From an uncultured Bryobacterales bacterium (lineage in GTDB: Bacteria; Acidobacteriota; Terriglobia; Bryobacterales; Bryobacteraceae): 7,186 nucleotides of DNA. Where the stretch lies: contig CALMAV010000091.1 in NCBI GenBank assembly GCA_937859895.1, forward strand, positions 16,542 to 23,727, in the 5' to 3' direction. Shown piece by piece: positions 1-6,222 of the stretch. Below the pieces are notes generated by a model. The model was not told the DNA's origin. It did not search any database and saw nothing but the letters and a program-made list of their open reading frames with translations. A program made the translations under genes and the position numbers. Positions within the stretch are counted from its first letter, which is position 1. Each line of letters begins with the position of its first letter.

Positions 1-1728
1 CCGCATACGGTGCGCGTTGGCGCCACCGCACAATTCTTGACTAAGACTGAAAATGGCCCAAACCCAACGAATGGAACGTTTCGCTTTACTAATACTCCGG
101 ACGGTTATTCCTCCTTTGCTAACTTTCTAATCGGACGAGCTTTTCAGTTCACTCAGTCCAGCAGAGACATTATTCCGCACCTGAACTACACCAATGTCGA
201 GACCTATCTGCAAGACGACTGGAAAGTAACCCCCAGGCTGACACTGAATTTAGGTTTTCGCTATAGTTTTTTCCCGACCGCTACTGACAGCAACAATGTC
301 CTGAATAATTTTGATCCGTCCGCCTATAATCCAGCTGCTGCTCCGGTATTGAATCCAGCTACTGGTTCATTCGCCAATAGGTCAGTAACTCCCTCCAACT
401 ATGTAAACGGCATCATCTTCCCGCAAGGTTCGGCTTGCGCCGCCGCGCAACAGTTAGCTCCGGTCACATGTTCGCCCTACGGTAGTTACGTAAATCCGAA
501 TTCAGAGAATAATTTTGCCCCTCGTGTTGGCTTTGCATGGGACGTAACAGGTAAGGGCAGAACGGCTGTTCGCGGTGGCTATGGAATCTTTTACGACCGC
601 ACGCTGAACGGCATCTGGGAGCAGAACGCATTTAGCGATCCGCCGCTGGTGACATCTCTCCTGATTCAGAACACGAGTTTTGATAACCCCGCCGGTTCGG
701 CAGCGGCGCCCAAAGGCCCCAGCAACATCACGGCTACTGGCACCCCTACCTTCAAGAATCCCGCGTATCAGAGCTACAGCTTCTCCATCCAACAACAGGT
801 CGGCAGCAACTCAACTTTTGAGATTGCATACGTAGGAACACAAGGCCGTCACCTGCTGGGCGATGTTGACTTGAACCAGCCCAGTCTTGCTGTGCGGCGG
901 GCCAACCCATCTGTTGATGTGAATCTGATTCGCCCATACCTCGGGTTTGCCGCTATTACTTCGCGAGCACCAATCTTCAACAGCAACTACAATTCGCTAC
1001 AAACCACTTTCAATCGGCGGGTGAGCAACGGTCTTACGCTAGGTGTGGTTTATACATGGTCGAAGAACCTGACCAATAACCCAGCAGACCGAAACGTGGC
1101 CGATTACAACAGCTACAACTTCGGCGCTGACTACGGCCCAGCCAGCATGAACACTCCTCATGTTGGAGTCGGGAACTTCGTCTACGTGCTGCCTTTTCTC
1201 AAAGACCAGCGAGGCGTAGTCGGACACGTTTTAGGTGGCTGGGAAATCTCCGGTATTGTGCGTTTGCAGTCCGGTCAATCTGTGACGGTACGTCAGAACC
1301 TCGATCCGTTCCGAGCATCCGACTGGCCCGCCGGCAGCCCGGGCGTTTATCCCGGCGGCATCGGTATCGACGTTGCAACTATCGCACCTCGTCCCAATTA
1401 CGTTACCGGTGCATCCATAACCGGGCAAGGCAGCCGGCAGCAGTGGTTCAACACGGGCGCATTTACTGATGCTATTGGTCAATTCGGGAATGTTGGTCGT
1501 GGCACGATACTGACTCCCGGCATTGAGAATTGGGATCTGGCAGGCATCAAGAACATCAAAGCGGGAGAGCGTGTAAGCCTACAGTTCCGCGGTGAGCTTT
1601 TCAACGCCTTCAACCACACCAACCTGACCAATCTAGGAGTAAACGTCGATACTAAGTCGACCTTCGGGCAGCTAACTGCCAGTCACTTACCGAGGCAAAT
1701 TCAACTCGGTTTGAAACTATACTTTTAG
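1..1728 (+). CDS. TonB-dependent receptor, Oar-like, C-terminal part (5' end outside window)
   Basis: The frame is open from base 1, so the GTG at 10 is probably internal and the signal peptide, carboxypeptidase-like domain and plug lie upstream of the window. What is visible is 575 residues of outer-membrane beta-barrel. Recognisable segments are YLQDDWKVTPRLTLNLG (about base 204), APRVGFAWDV followed by RGGYGIFYDR (about 520-600), the EIAYVGTQGRHLL strand (about 820), NYNSLQTTFNRR (about 985), GGWEISGIVRLQSGQ (about 1236) and the closing block ELFNAFNHTNLTNLG. The protein ends in Leu-Tyr-Phe, and a terminal aromatic residue is the usual signal for barrel assembly. These motifs are typical of the large Oar-type receptors abundant in Acidobacteriota, whose ligands are mostly unknown. 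Two cysteines 11 residues apart (codons at 436 and 469) could form a disulphide in a surface loop. The ligand cannot be inferred. Confidence 0.93.
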   Translation, partial: PHTVRVGATAQFLTKTENGPNPTNGTFRFTNTPDGYSSFANFLIGRAFQFTQSSRDIIPHLNYTNVETYLQDDWKVTPRLTLNLGFRYSFFPTATDSNNVLNNFDPSAYNPAAAPVLNPATGSFANRSVTPSNYVNGIIFPQGSACAAAQQLAPVTCSPYGSYVNPNSENNFAPRVGFAWDVTGKGRTAVRGGYGIFYDRTLNGIWEQNAFSDPPLVTSLLIQNTSFDNPAGSAAAPKGPSNITATGTPTFKNPAYQSYSFSIQQQVGSNSTFEIAYVGTQGRHLLGDVDLNQPSLAVRRANPSVDVNLIRPYLGFAAITSRAPIFNSNYNSLQTTFNRRVSNGLTLGVVYTWSKNLTNNPADRNVADYNSYNFGADYGPASMNTPHVGVGNFVYVLPFLKDQRGVVGHVLGGWEISGIVRLQSGQSVTVRQNLDPFRASDWPAGSPGVYPGGIGIDVATIAPRPNYVTGASITGQGSRQQWFNTGAFTDAIGQFGNVGRGTILTPGIENWDLAGIKNIKAGERVSLQFRGELFNAFNHTNLTNLGVNVDTKSTFGQLTASHLPRQIQLGLKLYF

Positions 1729-1733
1729 TTAGA

Positions 1734-2903
1734 TTGCTGCGAAAGCTCAAACAAAAAGGACCTCTCCTAACAAGGGCGGTCCTTTTTGTATTTGTAGCCG
1801 CGAGCTTCGATGTACGTGCTGGGCAGCAGACTCCAACCGAAGAGCTTCGAGTTTTGCTGACCGAAGCCCTCAGAGCTATGCAGTCCGGCGACAATGCCAC
1901 TGCTGAATCCAAGTTTCGCCTTGCTCTAGGGCAGGATCCGAACTCCCTCGCTACGCTGAATAATCTGGCGATTGTGCTAACCCGTGAAGGCAAAGGGGGA
2001 GAGGGAGAAGAGTTATACAAAAGAGCTCTGGCCATTAAGCCGGGCGACCCCGCAACTACTCGCAATTTAGCTGTCGCCTACTTTCGCGAACAACGGTGGA
2101 GTTCAGCGTGGCCGTTGGTCGAGTCACTCTGCAAAACGGAACCCGATTTTCAGGCGCTCGATCTTGCCGGTCTAACACTGTTTGCACTGGACCGCTATCC
2201 GGAAGCTGCAGAATATCTGGACCGCGCCGCTAAATTGAATCCGTCAGACAGGACAACCCTAGACTTGCTTGGGAAAGCCTACATGCGTTCGGAAAACTAC
2301 CGTGGTGCTACGGATGTGTTCGGTCGCCTGATGGCAATCTCGCCGGAGTCGGCTGAAGCGCATGTAATGATGGGTGCCGCTTACGACAAGATGTCGCGGT
2401 GGAAAGAAGCGCGGGCTGAGCTCGAGGCGGCACGTTCAGTAGATACCCACTACCAGGGTGTGCACTCAGGATTGGGGCAGCTGGCGTGGAAGGAGGGGGA
2501 TTTGGAATCAGCAGCGCAAGAATTTAGAACTGAACTGGAGACTTATCCAAATGACCCGGTGTCTCATTGCCTTCTGGCGCAGGTACTGGTCAAGCTGGGT
2601 CAACCCGGGGATGCGCTCCGTCATTTCCGGGCGGCCGTAGCAGCGAACCCCGACTATTTGGAAGCACTCGACGGGCTTGGCCGGACAGAACTGGCGCAGG
2701 GTAAGCCCGCTGATGCAGTGGCGCCGCTGCAGCGTGCCATTCATCTGAACCCGAACTTGGTGCCTGCGCACTATGCGCTTGGCAACGCGTATCGCAAGCT
2801 CGGGCGTACGGCAGAGGCAACAAAAGAGTTAAGGCTGGCCGAGACTATACAATCGGACGAGCGCAGGTCGTACAGCAATAAGCTTCGTTCGGTCAGCCAC
2901 TAG
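1734..2903 (+). CDS. Secreted tetratricopeptide-repeat protein
   Basis: The 389-residue product has an N-terminal export signal (basic residues 3-8 and 14, hydrophobic stretch AVLFVFVAASF at 15-25, likely cleavage near Ala29). About ten consecutive TPR units of roughly 34 residues then run from about residue 38 to 375, most with the expected small and aromatic positions and a Pro near each repeat end (for example DPN, LNP, ISP, NPD, LNP). It is therefore probably a periplasmic or envelope-attached scaffold that binds other proteins; no catalytic domain is visible. The start is TTG, five bases after the receptor stop, with no clear Shine-Dalgarno sequence, which suggests translational coupling to the receptor. 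No ATG or GTG occurs in frame before codon 49, and starting there would remove the signal peptide. The signal-peptide codons also form a terminator-like hairpin (1752-1788). The partner is unknown; location beside the receptor hints at an envelope role. Confidence 0.88.
   Translation: MLRKLKQKGPLLTRAVLFVFVAASFDVRAGQQTPTEELRVLLTEALRAMQSGDNATAESKFRLALGQDPNSLATLNNLAIVLTREGKGGEGEELYKRALAIKPGDPATTRNLAVAYFREQRWSSAWPLVESLCKTEPDFQALDLAGLTLFALDRYPEAAEYLDRAAKLNPSDRTTLDLLGKAYMRSENYRGATDVFGRLMAISPESAEAHVMMGAAYDKMSRWKEARAELEAARSVDTHYQGVHSGLGQLAWKEGDLESAAQEFRTELETYPNDPVSHCLLAQVLVKLGQPGDALRHFRAAVAANPDYLEALDGLGRTELAQGKPADAVAPLQRAIHLNPNLVPAHYALGNAYRKLGRTAEATKELRLAETIQSDERRSYSNKLRSVSH
1752..1788 (+). terminator. 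Terminator-like hairpin inside the start of the TPR gene
   Basis: Bases 1752-1762 (CAAAAAGGACC) are the exact reverse complement of 1778-1788 (GGTCCTTTTTG), giving an 11-bp perfect stem. Inside the 15-base loop, CCT (1766-1768) can pair with AGG (1773-1775). The right arm ends in five T residues and the left arm carries five A residues, so the element could act as an intrinsic terminator on either strand. It begins 24 bases after the receptor stop codon, where a terminator is expected, yet it lies within the signal-peptide codons of the next gene. It may end most receptor transcripts and attenuate the downstream genes. The GC part of the stem is short, so strength is uncertain. Confidence 0.6.
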
Positions 2904-2906
2904 GAG
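2903..2906 (+). promoter_or_regulatory. Ribosome binding site (GGAG) supporting a CTG start at 2912
   Basis: GGAG overlaps the end of the TPR stop codon (TAG at 2901-2903) and lies five bases before an in-frame CTG at 2912. No ATG, GTG or TTG sits at a suitable distance. The only conventional alternative, TTG at 2948, is about 40 bases further on with no such motif near it. The site therefore favours CTG as the initiation codon of the FecR-domain gene. Confidence 0.5.
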
Positions 2907-2911
2907 TTTAT

Positions 2912-3643
2912 CTGAGCAGACACCGATACCCTCGATGCTTCATTTGCTTGGCGGCCGTGGCCGGTGCCTGCTTCGGGCAGATTGCGCCCAGTAACATTGC
3001 ACCTGCTCACCCATTCGAAGCCAAGTTAGCCTTGGTCAGTGGCCAAGTTACCAGCCTGCATGACGGTCAGCCTTGGGCATTGAGCAGCGGTGAAACTCTG
3101 CCGATGCAGCAGACCCTGCAAACAGGCCAGGATGGTTACGCCCAGATGCGCGTCGGCAATGGCGGAATCATTGAGGTGTACAGTAGCTCTAAAGTTTTCT
3201 ATCGCCAGAATGCGGCCAATCCTAGCGACGTTTTAGATCTGGTTGCGGGGCGCGTCCGCTTATATCTTCGTCCAAAGCCGGGTGAGTTACAGCGAGTTTT
3301 TTCTCCGTCCGCCATCATCAGCGCGCATAATGCAGCCTGTGTCGCACTAGTCATTGATGAGGACGACACGGTTCGAATCGACGTGATCGAAGGGCAAGTG
3401 CGGGTACAGCATGCTCTACTTCCCAGCAACGAAGCGATTCTCGTAAAAGCAATCGATTCGATTCTCGTCCAGAAAAACCAAGCTATCTCCCGCCGGGTTG
3501 ACCGCGGTTCGCTCTATCGGTACACTGCTCGAATCTTTACAGCAATCACATTCGGCCACTCCTCTCAGGATGGCAAACCAGTTGAGGGCAATAAGTTGTT
3601 GGCGCACTCACGGCCGGCGCATCCTCTCCATTTAGCTTTCTGA
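2912..3643 (+). CDS. Secreted FecR-domain protein
   Basis: With a CTG start the product is 243 residues. It begins with a basic stretch (SRHRYPR) and a hydrophobic segment CFICLAAVAGACF, a complete export signal. The TTG at 2948 would leave only the tail of that segment, so CTG at 2912, preceded by GGAG, is preferred; the frame is closed by TAA at 2879. Residues about 41-119 (LVSGQVTSL, the LQTGQDGYAQMRV stretch, then VAGRVRLYL) and 125-170 (VFSPSAIISA, RIDVIEGQVRV) follow the FecR-type beta domain. The usual GT-[EQ]-F motif after the second beta block is replaced by Asn-Ala-Ala-Cys. Classical FecR proteins are inner-membrane anti-sigma factors. This one has no cytoplasmic anti-sigma region and no sigma gene beside it, so it is more likely a free or lipid-anchored periplasmic domain. 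Cys20 follows Ala-Gly-Ala, a weak lipobox at best. The last 40 residues are unassigned. Confidence 0.82.
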   Translation: MSRHRYPRCFICLAAVAGACFGQIAPSNIAPAHPFEAKLALVSGQVTSLHDGQPWALSSGETLPMQQTLQTGQDGYAQMRVGNGGIIEVYSSSKVFYRQNAANPSDVLDLVAGRVRLYLRPKPGELQRVFSPSAIISAHNAACVALVIDEDDTVRIDVIEGQVRVQHALLPSNEAILVKAIDSILVQKNQAISRRVDRGSLYRYTARIFTAITFGHSSQDGKPVEGNKLLAHSRPAHPLHLAF

Positions 3644-3677
3644 GAATTGGTGCAAGTCGCCGATACAATGTAAGTGA

Positions 3678-4301
3678 ATGCGCGTAGGAGGACTCCGGGC
3701 AGCAGCGATAGCCTGGCTCACTTTGACAACAGTGGCGTCATCGACTGTGGAAGGGCAGCAATCAAGGGTCCCTCCAGCTACTCAGGTACCCGTCTTAGCC
3801 GGATTGGAAAATCCATGGGATGCACGAAAGATTATCGCTGAGGTTCAGAAGGACACTGCTCAGCTTCAGCCATTGCTGTCGCAGATTAATCCTCAGACCT
3901 GGATTGATACAAAAGGCGCACCCACTACTTACCTGGTGCAATGGCAGTCCGCTCAGCAGCAGAGTAACGATTTGTTGGCCATAACCAAGCTCTTTGCGCA
4001 GAAAACCGAGAGTCTTTCGCAGGGCTTGGACACTTACTTTCGATTAGAGGCGCTGGAGGTTACTGAACGCTCCCTTGCGCAAGGAGCGCAGCAGTACGAC
4101 TCGCGCGCTCAGTGGGACAAGTTGAACATGATGATTGCCCATAATTTTGCTAATCGTGAACGGCTGCGCAACTACCTTCGTGATCTGGCCACTAGCACCG
4201 AGCAGAACTTCAAGATCGCCGATCAGGAAGCACAGCGTTGCCGCGCGAGCATCAGTCGCGACACGCTGCCCGCTCCCAAAGGAAAGAGTAAAAGGCAGTA
4301 A
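3678..4301 (+). CDS. Secreted helical protein of unknown function
   Basis: The 207-residue product starts at ATG 3678, directly after an in-frame TGA. It has a probable signal peptide: Arg2 and Arg7, then hydrophobic AAAIAWLTLTTVASS at 8-22, with cleavage likely near residues 22-26. The mature part is rich in Gln, Ala and Leu and is predicted by eye to be mostly alpha-helical, with a NPWDARKII segment at 45-53, an INPQTW segment at 70-75 and a basic tail KGKSKRQ. The only cysteine is Cys188. No enzyme motif or named domain is recognised. From memory, secreted proteins with a comparable pattern (WDARK near the start, a DTYFRLEAL-like helix, EAQRCR near the end) recur in Acidobacteriota, but this has not been checked. 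The gene follows the FecR-domain gene after 34 bases and is followed without a gap, and in the same frame, by the Cys-rich gene. Confidence 0.78.
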   Translation: MRVGGLRAAAIAWLTLTTVASSTVEGQQSRVPPATQVPVLAGLENPWDARKIIAEVQKDTAQLQPLLSQINPQTWIDTKGAPTTYLVQWQSAQQQSNDLLAITKLFAQKTESLSQGLDTYFRLEALEVTERSLAQGAQQYDSRAQWDKLNMMIAHNFANRERLRNYLRDLATSTEQNFKIADQEAQRCRASISRDTLPAPKGKSKRQ

Positions 4302-4610
4302 ATGGAAGTCGGAGTATTCAGCTGTTCCATCTGTGGCGATGAGTCTTGGGAAATTTGCATACACTGCACCAAGGATGCGTGCGGCAACCACCTTTGTGGA
4401 CGATGTCGGCGATGCAGCGATTGCTGCCTCTGCGACATGCCCATCACCAGGTCTGCCAAGCCGAATCTCAGCGCTCCTCCGGTAATTAACACCAGAGCCG
4501 CTGAGGACAACCGAACCACCCTGGAGTTGATTCACCCTCCGGCTAGCGATGGACAATCGGAAGACCCGATCGAGGCTCCGAACAGCGAAGGACCTTTTCT
4601 GGTGCGGTAG
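4302..4610 (+). CDS. Small Cys-rich putative zinc-binding protein
   Basis: This 102-residue product begins at an ATG touching the previous stop codon. AAAGG at 4291-4295, six bases upstream, is a plausible ribosome-binding site. Residues 8-44 hold eleven cysteines (8, 11, 19, 22, 27, 32, 35, 38, 41, 42, 44) and two histidines (21, 30) in CxxC-type pairs, the pattern of a cross-brace or treble-clef zinc domain that could hold two or three metal ions. No signal peptide or membrane segment is seen, so it is probably cytoplasmic. The remaining 58 residues are polar, acidic and probably disordered (for example TRAAEDNRTTLEL, then DGQSEDPIEAPNSEGP). The spacing resembles B-box or RING-like fingers, but no named family is assigned. 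A role in protein binding or regulation is inference only. Confidence 0.75.
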   Translation: MEVGVFSCSICGDESWEICIHCTKDACGNHLCGRCRRCSDCCLCDMPITRSAKPNLSAPPVINTRAAEDNRTTLELIHPPASDGQSEDPIEAPNSEGPFLVR

Positions 4611-4668
4611 TTGGCATTTAGACTACAGCGCTGAAACCCGGCAGGCATTCATTCAAAGAGCCTGGACA
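4611..4668. other. Convergent intergenic gap, no clear terminator
   Basis: This 58-base gap separates the end of the plus-strand cluster from the end of the LysR gene. It contains the short palindrome CAGCGCTG (4626-4633) and a 5-bp inverted repeat CAGGC/GCCTG (4642-4646 with 4660-4664). Neither is followed by a T tract, so no intrinsic terminator can be called for either gene. Confidence 0.5.
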
Positions 4669-5565
4669 TTATCTCTTATGAGCATGTAAGGCGATCTGTA
4701 CAAAATGCTCCACTGTGGGCCGCGAATCTCCTACGGCTCTCGCCAGTTCGACTTCGCTGACAACCTTGGAGCCGCGCAGAGGAATGCACACGACTTCCGG
4801 GGACGCAATGCGTCGTACGCAAGCTGGTGCGACCGACACTCCCAGCCCAGCTCCGACCAAACGCAGAATTGTCAGCCAATGAGTTGCTTCCTGCACAATA
4901 TGAGGGCGGAATCCATGCTCCTCAAACAGAGCCAATGGCTTCTCAAAAGCGCGCACGCCCGCACTTCGCGGATAATAAACGAAAGGTTCATCGCGTAAGG
5001 TACCGGGCGAGATACTCTTCTTTCGGGCGCTTGCACGCGTTACTGGCAGGACCGCAACATAAGGATCAGAGATGAGCGTGGTTACATTCAGTTTCTCGCT
5101 GGCATCACCGTCGCGCAGTATGCCTGCGTCGAGTGTTCCATTTTCCAGTCCCTCAGCAACTCGCGACGTGAACGACTCATGCAGATGCAAGCGCACTCGT
5201 GGATATGCGCTGCGATAAGCCCTGAAGATGCCGGGCAGAGTTGTTAACATGGCGGAGCCAACGAAGCCTATATTGAGCGATCCGACCTCCCCTTGACCGA
5301 TGCTTCGGGTCTCTTCTATATCGCGCTGTACATTGCGCAGTGTGCGCCGAGCCCTCTCAAGGAAGACTTCTCCGGCATCGGTCAGCTTCACCGAGCGGGA
5401 TGTACGGACAAACAACGGATATCCGAGGATGTCTTCGAGCTTATGGATCTGTTGCGATAGCGGAGGTTGCGATAGATGCAGGCGCTTTGCTGCGCGACCA
5501 AAATGTAGCTCTTCGGCAACTGCAACAAAGTAGCGCAAATGGCGCAACTCCACATCGTGATCCAT
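4669..5565 (-). CDS. LysR-family transcriptional regulator
   Basis: The 298-residue length is normal for the family. The N-terminal winged helix-turn-helix covers about residues 6-65 (LRHLRYFVAVAEELHFGRAA, then LHLSQPPLSQQIHKLEDILG, then FVRTSRSVKLTDAGEVFLERAR). A helical linker follows, and the periplasmic-binding-protein-like effector domain runs from about 93 to 294 (LNIGFVGSA, the HESFTSRVAEGLENGTLDAGI stretch, then LVGAGLGVSVAPACVRRI). The VELRHLRYF opening and the VQEATHW-LVGAGLG pattern resemble the CbnR/BenM/CatM branch, often inducer-responsive regulators of small-molecule metabolism; the actual inducer is unknown. Start: ATG at 5565, weakly preceded by TTGAG. The family usually begins at MELRHLRYF, so the in-frame GTG four codons later (5553) is an alternative. 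It is divergent from the acetyltransferase gene, the usual position for a LysR target. Confidence 0.95.
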   Translation of the reverse strand: MDHDVELRHLRYFVAVAEELHFGRAAKRLHLSQPPLSQQIHKLEDILGYPLFVRTSRSVKLTDAGEVFLERARRTLRNVQRDIEETRSIGQGEVGSLNIGFVGSAMLTTLPGIFRAYRSAYPRVRLHLHESFTSRVAEGLENGTLDAGILRDGDASEKLNVTTLISDPYVAVLPVTRASARKKSISPGTLRDEPFVYYPRSAGVRAFEKPLALFEEHGFRPHIVQEATHWLTILRLVGAGLGVSVAPACVRRIASPEVVCIPLRGSKVVSEVELARAVGDSRPTVEHFVQIALHAHKR

Positions 5566-5645
5566 ATCTCAAGAATCATAATCGCATCGAACAAGATATT
5601 GGACGTCATAAACGAAGCCAGGCACACTGGTCTCAGGGGTGCCCC
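5566..5645. promoter_or_regulatory. Divergent LysR/acetyltransferase intergenic region
   Basis: These 80 bases must carry the promoters of both genes unless the acetyltransferase is read from upstream. Visible elements are CATAAT at 5577-5582 (a possible -10 towards the acetyltransferase, without a good -35), TATGAT on the opposite strand over the same bases, and a 6-bp inverted repeat ATATCT/AGATAT at 5564-5569 and 5594-5599 with 24 bases between. A TCG-N3-CGA element lies at 5582-5590. No convincing T-N11-A LysR box with flanking symmetry was found. AGGGG at 5635-5639 is the likely ribosome-binding site for the downstream ATG. Confidence 0.4.
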
Positions 5646-6170
5646 ATGCTTCGTCATTCAGTAGTTTCGAAATCAAACGAGAAACGCCAAACTTCGCCGT
5701 TGGACATCGAAATTCGTCGGCTTCGACCCGGTGACAATGCGACTGCCTTTCGCACTCTCAACGAGGAATGGATCAGCTTTCATTTCACTCTTGAACCGAA
5801 GGATCTGGAAACGCTTAGTGACCCGGAGAACGCGATCCTCCTGAAAGGCGGCCACATTTTCATGGTTCATAGTGGTGACGAACCTGTCGGCTGTGTAGCC
5901 CTGATCCCGATGGGCGAAGGTGTTTATGAGCTGTCGAAAATGGCGATCTCACCACTAATGCGTGGTCGCGGCCTCGGCCGTCAACTGCTTCAGTACGCGA
6001 TCGCTCAGGCCAGATTGATTGGCGCCCGATCATTATTCCTGGGCAGCAGCACCAAATTGCCGGCCGCCGTACACCTGTACGAATCAGAGGGCTTTCGCCA
6101 CGTGCAGCCAGAAGCACTGCCGCCAATGCCATATACGCGCGCGAACGTATGGATGGATTTAATTCTCTAA
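5646..6170 (+). CDS. GNAT-family N-acetyltransferase
   Basis: The 174-residue product has the GNAT fold. An N-terminal strand IEIRRLRPGD (21-30) is followed by helices around 31-60, then FMVHSGDEPVGCVALIP (72-88), then YELSKMAISPLMRGRGLG (94-111), whose RGRGLG is the Q/RxxGxG/A acetyl-CoA pyrophosphate-binding motif. HLYESEGF at 143-150 is the usual motif B region. It is expected to transfer an acetyl group from acetyl-CoA to an amine; the substrate is not evident. The ATG at 5646 follows AGGGG by six bases. The frame is open much further upstream, to 5340, but that part is antisense to the LysR gene and carries no GNAT homology, so it is excluded. A TTG at 5700, just before IEIRRL, is a weaker start. 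It is divergent from the LysR gene, which may regulate it, and is followed by the ArsC-like gene in the same direction. Confidence 0.92.
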   Translation: MLRHSVVSKSNEKRQTSPLDIEIRRLRPGDNATAFRTLNEEWISFHFTLEPKDLETLSDPENAILLKGGHIFMVHSGDEPVGCVALIPMGEGVYELSKMAISPLMRGRGLGRQLLQYAIAQARLIGARSLFLGSSTKLPAAVHLYESEGFRHVQPEALPPMPYTRANVWMDLIL

Positions 6171-6222
6171 ATGCAGTACAACGGTGTTCCCTGCTCTGGA
6201 GCATCTGGCAAAATCGGGCTGT

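Noticed and set aside
1652..2065. 137-codon minus-strand open frame across the receptor/TPR junction
   Set aside because: It is antisense to two clear genes; the translation is Arg/Ser-rich with no domain, as expected for a shadow frame.
3687..3696. GGAGGACTCC, a strong Shine-Dalgarno-like and palindromic motif just after ATG 3678
   Set aside because: No start codon follows at a suitable distance in any frame, so it is most likely coincidental coding sequence.
4044..4556. 170-codon minus-strand open frame opposite the secreted and Cys-rich genes
   Set aside because: It lies antisense across two well-supported plus-strand genes, and its translation shows no domain or natural composition.
4642..4664. 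CAGGC/GCCTG inverted repeat as a terminator between converging genes
   Set aside because: The stem is five base pairs with a 13-base loop and no T tract on either side.
4602..5340. Plus-strand open frames of 70-100 codons opposite the LysR gene
   Set aside because: All are shadows of a complete, conserved LysR coding sequence.
5340..5645. Open frame extending the acetyltransferase 102 codons upstream
   Set aside because: It is antisense to the LysR DNA-binding domain, has no GNAT similarity, and the ATG at 5646 has a good ribosome-binding site.
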